Under the pieces are notes generated by a model. The model was not told the DNA's origin, did no database searches, and was given only the letters and a program-made list of their open reading frames with translations. From the NCBI GenBank assembly GCA_001910725.1, contig MJGA01000003.1, forward strand, positions 806,001 to 870,000: DNA of 64,000 nucleotides, written 5' to 3'. The translations under genes were made by a program, and so were the position numbers. Within the stretch, counting starts at the first letter, position 1. The number at the start of each line of letters is the position of its first letter. This DNA is from Phanerodontia chrysosporium. Its lineage: Eukaryota; Basidiomycota; Agaricomycetes; Polyporales; Phanerochaetaceae. Shown piece by piece: positions 1 through 9,648 of this stretch.

Positions 1-1409
1 CGCAGAGTACTTACCACACCTTGAGGAAAGTGTCATCAGAGGCGCTGACCAGAACGTTGCCAGATGCAGTGTCAGCCCAGCAGCAACTATTGATGTCGTC
101 TTCGTGCGCTTTGATCTTCACCGTCCGCTTGTCGGCCAGCAGGTCATAGACTGATAGCCCGGTCAGCCTAGCGGCAAGATCGTACGATGAGCCACACTCA
201 CCGAATACCATCTCTGTACCTCCCGCAATCACCTCGTTGCCGTCAGCGGAGAACTTGCAGCTCCAGACGCCATAGTGATCATCATAGCCATAGTTCCCGC
301 CCGATCGGGGAGGGTCTGCAAAGTTGATAGGAACCTGTACGGTAGACGCATCTAACGTCGATGCCATATAGACGATATTGGACTAGAAGGTGTTGTTTAC
401 TGTGAAATCGGGATTAAGCCAATAACGGGGTACTCACCACAGATGCATATATCATCCTTTGGTTGTCCGGACTGAGATGCGAATCAGTGATGGTCCATCC
501 GCCAGGTTGCGCATGGATGGTCTTGATGACTTTCATAGACGAGTCATGATCATGCGCGAACAACCCGCGTGGTAACCGAGTACCGCGGTTTGAAGGAGTC
601 CTCGGGACAATGGGGGCTGTAGTGTCGTATACGTGCAGTCGAAAGTCTAGACATCCCTTGTTAGTCAATGAATGAGGCGGTAAGTGAGGTTTGCTACCTC
701 GGACACATGTATAATAGAACGAAGAATCTATACGTTCCAACATGACATGAGTATGTCTTCACTGCTGATATCCTGCATAGGCAAACCTGAGGAATACTGT
801 CCAACATAGGCATTTGCGTAGTAGCTCGCAACAGCGGTACCATCCGTGTTCGGAACAATATCCTGTATCCTGTGTTCAGGAAGAGCTTTTGAGACAGCTA
901 CACACACTTACCGTCGCGAAGTCTTCTCGATGAGGCGGGCGTATCCTGGAGCCTCGGTTAAGTAGGAATTTCGCAGCATTGCCTGCCTTGTTCCGGGAGC
1001 GGATTTGATGCTGAATCCTACCAAACTCTCCGCTAAAGAGCAAGTCAAGTCCTTCCTGCTTGGGTTCTTTGACTTCCTGTTGCCAGCGTGTTCGGGGCTG
1101 CGGAGGGGCGTGATTTCGAACAATGCGATAACCAAACAGCCCATCGCCTTCGTCTTCATCTTCGTCATCCTCCTCAATCTCCATCTCATCCTCATCTTCC
1201 TCGTCGTCCTCCCCGGGAATATACTCCTCATCTGCTTCGTCTTCTATTGTAACGGTTCCGTCACGAATGAGCTCAGCAAGAATCCGATTGATGTCATGGT
1301 CTTCGTCTAGGTTGACAGCCCCTTGACTAGGCTCTGAGCCCTCCGACGTCTGCTGTGCAGTCCCAGCAGCCCCAGCACGGGCCGCGGCTCGCCGCCTAAT
1401 TTCGACCAT
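1..1409 (-). CDS. DCAF11/LEC14B-like WD40 protein, C terminus beyond the window
   Basis: WD40 adaptor of the DCAF11/LEC14B family, whose members are substrate receptors of CUL4-DDB1 ubiquitin ligases. The ATG is at 1409. The first exon (to about 915) carries an Ala/Arg-rich start, a long Asp/Glu stretch near residues 60-90 and the family-typical segment GRIQHQIRSR. A GT-AG intron then leads to DIVPNTDGTAVAS. Two more short introns, one ending near 712 and one near 652, join SSFYYTCVR to DFRLHVYD. The exon at 439-650 contains GGWTITDSHLSPDNQRMIYA, the characteristic start of the propeller in this family. The exon at 11-367 adds WD repeats (DDHYGVWSCKFSADG, KAHEDDINSCCW). The frame stays open to the edge, so the last repeats are missing. 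No frame break seen. It shares a 481-bp upstream region with the divergent TBL1-like gene. Confidence 0.85.
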
Positions 1410-1890
1410 AGCTGTTCAGGCGAGGCCCGATAACATTAGCATCACCAGTTCACAAGTGGGCATGGTGCACCGTACCGGCCAGGATATCAGTGTACGAGAG
1501 CGCGATATGCTGCTCATCGTCGGCGCCGATGCCAGTGGAATGTGTACCAGACATTCTTGCGGTCAGCCCGGCCCAGACGACGTGTAGGTAGAAAGGGAAC
1601 GTCAATGAAGCCTGGGTTTCATCCGGGGCAGATTCTCTCGATGCATGTGCTGAGAAAGCCGGCGGCAGTGGGAGTGATCGCTCGGCATGAATGACGAGTG
1701 TCTCGCCCGGCCTCCGAAGATAAGATAACCTTGGAGCGTTTATCTATAATCTGGGCTTGTCGGAGGACGCAAGTTTGGGACGGAGACGCAGTCCGCCACA
1801 CGACAGCCACAGTCTTGCCACCGCCCGCTGCAAACCAACTTTTGACTCTCCCTCACACGCATGTCCCTCTCTCCCTCGTAGCCCTTCATT
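1410..1890. other. divergent intergenic region, DCAF11-like / TBL1-like
   Basis: No gene is supported here. The open frames at 1619-2019 on both strands lack homology and overlap the first exon of the TBL1-like gene. The region probably holds the promoters of both divergent genes. I see no clear TATA box or repeat. Confidence 0.5.
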
Positions 1891-4091
1891 ATGACAGCAA
1901 CACGGCCATTTATTATAACTGCCGACGAGGTCAACTGCCTCATCCACTCCTACTTCCAGGATTCCGGTGCGCACCCATTCCAAACAAGTGGCTGTATGCC
2001 ATATAGCTGAACGCTCCACCTCCAGGCTTCGTCCACAGCGCGTTTGTCTTGCGCGCCGAAGGCCGTCTCGAAAAGTCAGAACATTATGGCAAGCACATCC
2101 CGCGTGGCGAGCTCGTGGACTTACTCAGTAAAGCCTTGCTGTACTCGGAGGCCGAAGCACACTGGAAGGGCAATGCAATGACAAACAATTGCAAAGCACC
2201 ATTTTCCATCCTCGACCACCATGTGTGCTCATTAGACCCATCCCTTCCTGCCACTGTCACATTCCAACCGCCCCCGCCCCCGCCCACCGAAATTGCCACT
2301 CCTGTGACCAATGGCGTATCAGAGAAGAGGAAAGCAAGTACTCCGCCACCATCTGAGGAGGTGCCGAGGGAAAAGCGGGCCAGGACGGAGGAGATGGAAG
2401 TTGACAACACGTCTACCCCTGCTGAACGTGCGTGTGATTCATTTACTGCTGGTCTGCTGTAAGAGTCCTCTTACGCACGTCGACCCGGCCATTCCCCCAA
2501 AGAGCAATCTACACATACTCACGCGCTATCCTTTCCCGAAGCCATTGACAAGCCCACAACATCCGCAAGTATGACGGAGGCCGAGGCTCGTTCACCTCAG
2601 CAGGAGGAGACCGCCGTTGGGATGCTCAAAGGGCATACTTCTGAGGTCAGCCAAAAGCGGTCTTACATCCTACTATGCTAGACTCCTCCGCAGGTCTTCG
2701 TTTGCGCATGGAACCCCGCAATGAGCAATATGCTAGGGACGGGGTGCGTGCCACTCACCATCATTTACTCTAATAGTCCCTCAGTCCTCCGCTAGATCCA
2801 AAGATACAGTGGTCAATATATGGCGTCTTCACGATCCTTCTTCTCATCAACTCGTGCCAACGGCAGATCCACCAGTGACCTTCGTCCACCGGGTTGACGC
2901 TTCACAAGGCGACCTAACGTCTTTGGATTGGAGTCCGGATGGCAAACTGCTAGCGGCAGGCTCCTACGATACGTACCTCAGGGTTTGTGACACCGCTGGA
3001 CGACTCTATTTTGCTGAGAGCATGCAGAAGGTAGTTGTATGCGTTTCACCAATCGATAGCGTCGGTGCTGAATTCGCTGGTGGAGAAGGGACCGGTCTTT
3101 GCGACGAAGTTTTCCCCATCCGGCCAGCACCTTCTTACGGCTAGTATTGATGGTTCCGTGTGTGCATGGGACATCCCGAAGAAAGAGCTGTACAAGCAAT
3201 ATCGACACCACGAGCGTAAGAATTTGTGGGTGACGTTACTACGGGATCCTTACTCACATGTGTGCAGGTTGCTGTCTTGACGTTGAATGGTTGTCCGAAG
3301 ATACCTTTGTCAGCTGCGGCGTGGATTCCAAGATCTACGTCGTTAAACTCGATTCTGATTCTCCTGTCGAGACATTGACGTTTGTATTCCTCTCGTAATC
3401 CATCTCTTGCAACAACTAATGGCGACAGCAGTGGTCACTCGAATGAAGTTAACCAAGTGAAGTGCAACTCGCGGCGAACCCTACTAGCCTCCTGCTCTGA
3501 CGATGGCACCGCGCGTATATGGGACGTAGTGGATGCCAAGCAAGGCCGAACCTCTAACAAAACCGCCCGTCATACTCGCCGGACATTCTACCACGGTCAG
3601 CAGTATTGCGTGGTGTCCATGGGACCAGACCTCGGACTATGACATACTTGCCACGTACGTTCATCCGTGAGTTTGACCTGTTAGATTGTGCTGATGACCA
3701 CTCGCCAGCTCTTCGCTCGACGGAACTTCGAGGCTATGGAGCGCAAGCAACGGAGACTGCCTACGAGTCTTTAATGATCACACTGCATCCATATACACAA
3801 TATCATTTAGTCCTGACTCTCGCTTGTTTGCGACCGCCGGTGCCGATGGCTACCTACGGATATACGATGTCAAGGTGAGATAGCTGCATTATTGGTTGAT
3901 ACCGACTTAACGTCTATATACAGACGCGCGAAGTCAAGTGGTCATGGCATGCAACAACAGAGCGAGCAGCTATCTTTGAAATTGACTGGCAACAAACTGG
4001 GAGTCTCAATCGCATAGCACTGGGACTCGAGACAGGGCTAGTTGGCATCGTCGATGTGTCCCAAATACCAGCTCTTCGGATACAGGGATGA
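1891..4091 (+). CDS. SIF2: TBL1/Sif2-like LisH-WD40 corepressor subunit
   Basis: Homologue of TBL1/TBLR1 and yeast Sif2, scaffold subunits of histone-deacetylase corepressor complexes (SMRT/N-CoR, Set3C). The ATG at 1891 opens a LisH motif (ITADEVNCLIHSYFQDSG) that continues after a short intron as FVHSAFVLRAEGR. A Pro-rich and basic linker follows, then WD repeats: GHTSEVFVCAWNP, DLTSLDWSPDGKLLAAGSYD, KGPVFATKFSPSG, CCLDVEWLSEDTFVSCG, GHSNEVNQVKC and GHSTTVSSIAWCPW. The stop is at 4089-4091. About nine introns of 45-60 nt can be placed so that the repeats join cleanly. One break remains at about 3541-3545: the repeat ending IWDVVDAKQ and the next segment (EPLTKPPVILAGH) are in different frames with no room for an intron. 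The break behaves like one extra base. Probably nuclear; the break is more likely a sequence error than inactivation. Confidence 0.9.
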
Positions 4092-4336
4092 GTACATACC
4101 ACTGCTCCCTCAAGTAGATAACTGTACACATGCTACTAATTCCATGTATGACTATGTAATTATCTTACTGTAATACACCGTTCACGGGTGTTCGAGGTCC
4201 TTCGCGGACGCGTGCGGTGCCGCCCGCATGACGCAGTCGCTCGTGCCGTTCCGTCGACGCGCAAGCGCCCAGAGGATGTCTCCGTCCCGAGGCGGGATCT
4301 GCTTTTGGCTCTCAACCACCACCTCTCACTTCAGAC

Positions 4337-5553
4337 ATGCTACGGATAGCCATACAAAGTCTTCGACCTCTCCCGACCGCTAATGTGCTGGCTCGCACAG
4401 CTCACGCCTCTCCAATGAGCACTGCGCGCAGCTTCAGCACACTCAGGCAGAGCCTGCTCAGGCCTTCGCCGAAGGGCTCCTCGGAGTTCTTCACCGGATT
4501 CAGGTCATCGAGGACCTTCATGACGGACTCTTCTCCGGTTGTTACTCGCCCAAATCAGGCTGAGGGATGGAAGCGGTTTGCAATCACAGCGGTGCGCTTC
4601 TTTCCACCCTGTATTTCTCCCCTGATACTCACGCGCTCCCAACAGGGTGCTGTTGCAGGGACTATTGTGGTCGTGAATGGGTTCTTCAACCGCGAAACAC
4701 GAGACTCTCTATCACCTGGAGAGCGGTCGTATCTCCATCAGACTTTCATGTACACCGGCGGCGGCCTGGTAGCGACTGCCCTCGGTGCCCGCTCCTTATT
4801 CAGGTCCGGCGCCGCCTTCAGGATTATGTCCGCCAATCCCTGGGTTGTTCTCGGTGTGAGCCTCGTGGGATCCATTGGAACCATGATGGGCACCATGATG
4901 ACACCACCGGAGAACACCGTCCTGAAGCACGCGTGCTGGCTGGCATTCAATGGCTTCCAGGCTGCCACCCTCAGTCCACTGTTCTTCCTCAGCCCTGCTA
5001 TCCTCTCCCGAGCCGCTATCTACACATGCGGTGTTGTGGGCTCTTTGAGTTACATTGGTGCAACTGCGAAGTGCGTCACTCTGACTTTGATGTATTAAAA
5101 TAGAGCTGACAATTGCTGCAGGAACGATAAATACCTCTACTGGGGCGGCCCTCTCTTGGCTGGTGTCACTGTTGTTGCCTTGAGCTCGTTGGCCCCTATG
5201 GTTTTGCCGCTGGGTCTTCGCGGTCTTGCTGTGACCGAGGCCATCTCACTCTACGGTGGCCTTGCCGTCTTTAGCGGTTTTGTCCTCTATGAGTAAGTTT
5301 AGCTGTGCTTCTGGAGGTAACCGTCGCTCATGCTGCTCTATAGCACGCAGAAGATCCTGCATAACGCTCGTCTTGCTGAGCGTGGTGTCATCAAGGCTGA
5401 CCCTGTGAAGGAGTCTCTCAGTCTCGAGCTGGACATGATCAATATCTTGTAAGTGTCTGAACTACTCATGGTGAGACTCATACCCTAACTGATTTGTATC
5501 ATAGCATTCGCCTTGTTCAAATTCTGACCATGCAGCAGAACAAGAGGAAGTAA
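4337..5553 (+). CDS. GHITM: GHITM/MICS1-like mitochondrial inner-membrane protein
   Basis: Bax-inhibitor-1 family protein of the GHITM (MICS1, TMBIM5) branch, located in the mitochondrial inner membrane and linked in animals to cristae structure and ion exchange. The first about 80 residues are basic and rich in Ser/Arg (RSFSTLRQSLLR), fitting a mitochondrial presequence. A small intron (about 4592-4646) is followed by about seven hydrophobic segments, including YTGGGLVATALGARSLF, PWVVLGVSLVGSIGTMMG and YTCGVVGSLSYIGA. The family's acidic-hydrophobic end is present: LYGGLAVFSGFVLYD, then LDMINIFIRLVQILTMQQ. Further introns lie near 5070-5121, 5293-5343 and 5450-5505. All exons join in frame, the stop is at 5551-5553, and nothing looks damaged. 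Length, about 350 residues, is normal for the family. Confidence 0.9.
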
Positions 5554-5725
5554 AATGATAGTACTGCCATCCACATTTGTATCATCTATAATCTCCCTCA
5601 CCACCTGTATACGTACCGCTGTCGTTGTTCATGCTTGTCTTCACGCGTTTGATGTTCAACGTTGCGAGTGAAAGAAGAGTCCAGACCGAACAAGATTGAG
5701 GCATCCATAGCACTACCAACAAAGA

Positions 5726-8191
5726 CTACGTAGATCCCTTTCCGAGACTCTCAAGGACCTTCACGAATCCTCCGGGGTCCAGAATCTCGGTACCACCATA
5801 GGTAACTCTCTTACCCGTACGCTGCGCCCATTCCTCGAGATTACCGTACTCGACGTATCCAGCGCCCCCAACGACGAAGACCACACCTTCGGAGAAGGCC
5901 ATGCGCTTCGAACGACCACTGGCTGCTCCGCCAGCACCACCAGGTCCTACACCAGAGATGCCTAGGCCCGCGCTGGAGTTCTTCGGGGCGCGAGGGTCGA
6001 GGAAGAGGTAGTCGTCCGTTTCCTGGAGCGACTGGTTCGACGCGGAGGACGAGTCCATGAGAGCCTCCGTGAGACGCGTGACTGGCAGGAGCTTGTTCGC
6101 GGGCAGGAAGTTCTTCACGCCGCTGATGAGGTTGTCGAGGCCGCGGTCCTTGATGAGCCTGTTCCCGAGCGCACTGAAGCCCTTGAACAGCTCGCCGCCG
6201 GGTGTGCCGCTCAGGACAGGCGTAGAGGTGCCACCGACCGCGGTGGGGACGGTCATGCGTGAGATCTCGCGTGTCCGGCGGACGTACTCGAAAGCAGCGG
6301 TGTCTGCACCAGCAGCCTTGAGCTCTTTCTCGAGCTCGGCAATGTCCTCTTTGGTGATAGCGTTGTCCGGGGAAGACAGGTAGAACACAAGCACGAGGCG
6401 AAGCTTGTCAATCGGAGTGGGAGCAACGTCTGGCTTGGGATGCCGGAGTGTCTCGAGGATAGTTTGCACATTCTGCAGGACGTGGGGGTCATTGATAGAA
6501 GGCAAGGTAACCAAAGCATTGTGCCTACCTGCTTCGTGATCGCTTCTTCCATGCTGAACAGCTCGTCCAAGCCTCGTCTCTTGATCTCTTCGAGCAGAGC
6601 GGTAGCAATATTCATGTGGGTATCAAGTGTAGCTTTGCGTGCCGTCAACTCTGGCAGAGCAGTAATGGCGGTCTTGAGGTGCGCCGCATTCGCCGAGAGG
6701 TCTCTGAAAGCTATTCAGAAATCTCTTCCTTTGCCATCATGAGGGAAACATACACCTGTGCGATGTCATTCACATCGCTGATACCCGTAGAACGCGTTAT
6801 TTCAGCGGCATCTTGCTTGTAACGGTTCAGCTCAGTATCGATCTCCTCTGCGACTTGAGGGAACGGATTGGCAGCGTTCTTTGCCCAGAAGAAATCCTTG
6901 GAGTCCAAGTCGTATGACTTCTTCTGGGGCTGTGAGATCACTACCCGGTTGAGCTTCATGTCGAGGCAGTCTGATACTAGTGCCTGATATGTCCAGCCAT
7001 GGGAGAGCATAGGCACCAAGTCGACGTTACGGTCGAGTAGTAGAAGCACTACACGGAGCAATGAGTCACGGCTCCTATCGGTGTGTCTTAGAATGCTCAC
7101 AAGGTCGCTGGAGGTTGGACAGGCCTGTTGAGTCTTGCGAGAACAACGACGTAGACTGCGACCTGGACGCAGAGAGAATGGCATCGCGAATTTTCTGCTC
7201 CAGTTTCTTTGCAATCATCTCTGCTGCATTACCTCTGGGGCATCTGATTATAGGGACATGGCCTACATACCATAAGCTCGCCATTCTCATGGAGTCTAAA
7301 CCGTCACGTACCCATCGTCGCGACTACACTGAACAACCCAGTCGCTATCCGCTCAATTTCAGCTTCGATTTGTTGCTCTGTGGATGAAGGCGAGTTGAGA
7401 ATGGCGTATGTTGAATGTGTCTCTGGGGCGGCGGACGCGCCAGGCGTGCCTGGGGTCGTCGATGTTGCCGAGTGAGGCGGAGGGAGGAGAGAGAACAGTG
7501 ATGGTGACGGGGAGATGAAGGACAAGTATTGGTCGAGCACCTAAGCCACAAGGGTCAGTATGAGAAAACATGATTCCTGAATAAGAATTGCATTACCTGC
7601 TCAACAAGGTCTCCACTTCCGTCTCGTGCGACCGCGGCGGCGAGCTCTTCTAAGAGAGCTCTTGGAAGAGGTTCGACAAAGTTGAGGTGGAAGGACTCGT
7701 ACAGATTCTTCTCCAGGTCATATGCTATACGCTTGATGTTCGCTAAAGTCGGAGACACGAAGTAGACCGCTGGGACGTCCGGCAGTGGAGGCCTGGAGGA
7801 GTGTAGCTGACTATAGATTGATGAGCGAAAGCTCGCTCGCAATATAGACATGCACTTACACATGGAGAGTGACCCCTACGTCGCGTAGATCTTGCACCCG
7901 GAGCACAGTCGCCAATATGTCCTTGGTATACTGGTCGAGGATCAAGACCTTCCAGACCGCAGGCCCCGGCGGACTGATGGGCTTCGTCGACGCATTGGAC
8001 TTTGTGATATTAGACAGAAGCCCAGATGACGGGTCTATGGGATTATTGAGGTTAAGCAGGGTCAGCAAGGCATTGGTTTGTGCCTGCTGCAGCGTCGGCG
8101 GCGTGGCACTAGCCTATGCATGTGAGACAGTTGGCATTGAACGAGGAGCTGGAGCGGAAGAGTGTACCTGCTTGAGGGAAGTGCTCGCCAT
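5726..8191 (-). CDS. SLY1: SLY1, Sec1/Munc18-family vesicle fusion factor
   Basis: Sec1/Munc18 protein acting with syntaxin-5/Sed5-type SNAREs in ER-Golgi fusion. ATG at 8191 (MASTSLKQ), a short intron, then TLQQAQTNALLTLLNLN and the SLY1 landmark VWKVLILDQYTKDILATVL...LRDVGVTLHV. Later exons give VPAVYFVSPTLANIKRIAYD, the arm region near NLQRP|LLLLLDRNVDLVPMLSHGW (joined by an intron at about 7034-7096), SYDLDSKDFFWAKNA and the C-terminal YGGTEILDPGGFVKVLESLG. The stop is at 5726-5728. Six or so introns; all joins preserve frame. A Gly/Ala/Ser-rich insert (about 40 residues near 5900-5990) is longer than in yeast. Closest alternatives (VPS45, VPS33, SEC1) lack the C-terminal signature. Confidence 0.95.
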
Positions 8192-8554
8192 AGCAAGAGC
8201 TATTCAAGCAGTTGACGACCGTCAAGCTGTAGATGCGTTGCGAGAGTGAGAGTCCGGGCAGAGATTGTCGCGCTTGCGTCGTGGTCCCGCAGCGGAGGTC
8301 GGTTCGAGCGTCACACGTGGCGACTGCCTCATTTGGATGACGTACGCATCAATCTGACGCGCATTCTCCTGCCCGCCCCTCGCACAGCGACAAGGCCCAT
8401 CCTGCCCATCCCCGTTCATCACTACTCACGTGTCGCCTATCGGAGACATATGCCCTTGCGGCATCTCAACTATTGCGTCCCATCAGCACATTCGTCGATA
8501 TCAATCGCATTGCCTCGCAACAGCTGATTGGCTTCTGTATGTCGTCCCGCCCTG

Positions 8555-8560
8555 TATAAA
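8555..8560 (+). promoter_or_regulatory. TATA-like box upstream of small gene
   Basis: TATAAA lies about 115 bp upstream of the ATG at 8675 and about 55 bp upstream of a consensus splice donor (8616). The position suits a promoter whose transcript begins near 8585-8600 and carries a 5'-UTR intron. This is inferred from spacing only. Confidence 0.3.
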
Positions 8561-8674
8561 GGGTTAGTCGCAGATGACTGCGGACGAGCGACTGTTTCTC
8601 CATCATATCTACTCGGTAAGTTACACTCATAGGTGCTGCGGATGTATGCAAAGGTGACCTAGAATTGCAGCCCG

Positions 8675-8917
8675 ATGGGGTGTATATCGAGTAAACACAT
8701 AGATCCACAGCCTGAGGCTAGGGGCGCAGCTGTCAGCCCTTCCAACGCAGCGGCGATCTCTTCTAGATGCCTAAAGAGGAGATGGGAAGAATATCGTGAA
8801 CGCCAAAGGCCTGTGTCCCCTCCGATAGAGGATGATGCTCCTCCGTGGGTGCGACCTCGCGCATTGTTGACAGAGAAAGATGGGAAAACCGTCATTATCC
8901 CCACGAACGAGCGTTAA
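8675..8917 (+). CDS. small protein with dual-acylation-type N terminus (80 aa)
   Basis: Unrecognised 80-residue protein. It begins MGCISSKHIDPQ: Gly-2 with Ser-6 and Lys-7 fits the N-myristoylation pattern, and Cys-3 next to Gly-2 is the classic palmitoylation position. The same pattern occurs in Src-family kinases and in fungal membrane-anchored small proteins. The rest is hydrophilic and charged, with no membrane segment. It ends TEKDGKTVIIPTNER. Support for a real gene: a good GT-AG pair in the presumed 5' leader (GTAAG at 8616, TTGCAG ending at 8670) four bases before the ATG, and a TATA-like box further up. No homologue recognised, so its function is unknown; a peripheral plasma-membrane protein is the inference. 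Confidence 0.5.
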   Translation: MGCISSKHIDPQPEARGAAVSPSNAAAISSRCLKRRWEEYRERQRPVSPPIEDDAPPWVRPRALLTEKDGKTVIIPTNER

Positions 8918-9648
8918 TCGTTGAAGCTGCGTATGTCCACCATCTGGTTACTCTATTCCATCAAGCTCATGACGGTGTAGCTTAGGGCTCGCCCTATATA
9001 TTGCCTATCGAACTCGAGGCAGTCAAGCACGCCCTCCGATTCGGCGATTCACCGGCTGACCACAGCGTGCCAAGCCCTTTCGACCCCCTTGCTGCAAACG
9101 CATACTGCTTGTTTCTCCTTCGATGTAATTTTGCGATCGCGACATACGATTCGAGCCGTGCTTTGCGTAGTGTGCGTATCGACGTCTCAGAGGTATCGGG
9201 CAGAGCGCGTGGGAAAGCAGGAGACGCCTGCCTTAAGCGGCAAGTAAGTTCGAATTGATGGAGGTGGTGTGCGCGTGGATGGCGTTCCGGAGAGTGTTCC
9301 CAGCCTTGCTCGTCGCTTCGCTCGTGCCGGCCTCTTGCCTTCAACCACCTCTTGACCTCGCCTCGGCTCGCGAACACCATATACCACCCTTACGAGTCGG
9401 GGTTTTATGACTGAGACAGCACATTCTGTCGCTCGTTTCTTCTGCACGATCCTCACCACGCCTACAGGACGCTAATTACGACTCATATTCATGAATTATT
9501 GCGGTCAAAGTCCTAGCACACAACGAGCACATTCCCATATTCCAATACAGCCACTCCCATCTCTTCCGTATCCGCGTTCCTCAACTCACAAACAGCGCTG
9601 CGTTCATCGGGATCCGCTTCTGGTTTCACATCCATTGCAACTCAGGTC
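8918..9648. other. intergenic region before the OSCA/CSC1-like gene
   Basis: No supported gene. An 85-residue open frame at 9001-9258 (+) and overlapping frames at 8994-9459 (-) show neither homology nor splice-supported extension. The last 100-150 bases likely hold the promoter of the downstream gene. Confidence 0.4.

Noticed and set aside
3031..3088. Apparent frame break in the TBL1-like gene after FAESMQK
   Set aside because: A 58-nt intron ending GGAGAAG joins K to GPVFATKF in frame.
7034..7140. Apparent frame break in SLY1 near NLQRP
   Set aside because: A normal GTGAGC...GTAG intron restores LLLLLDRNVDL exactly.
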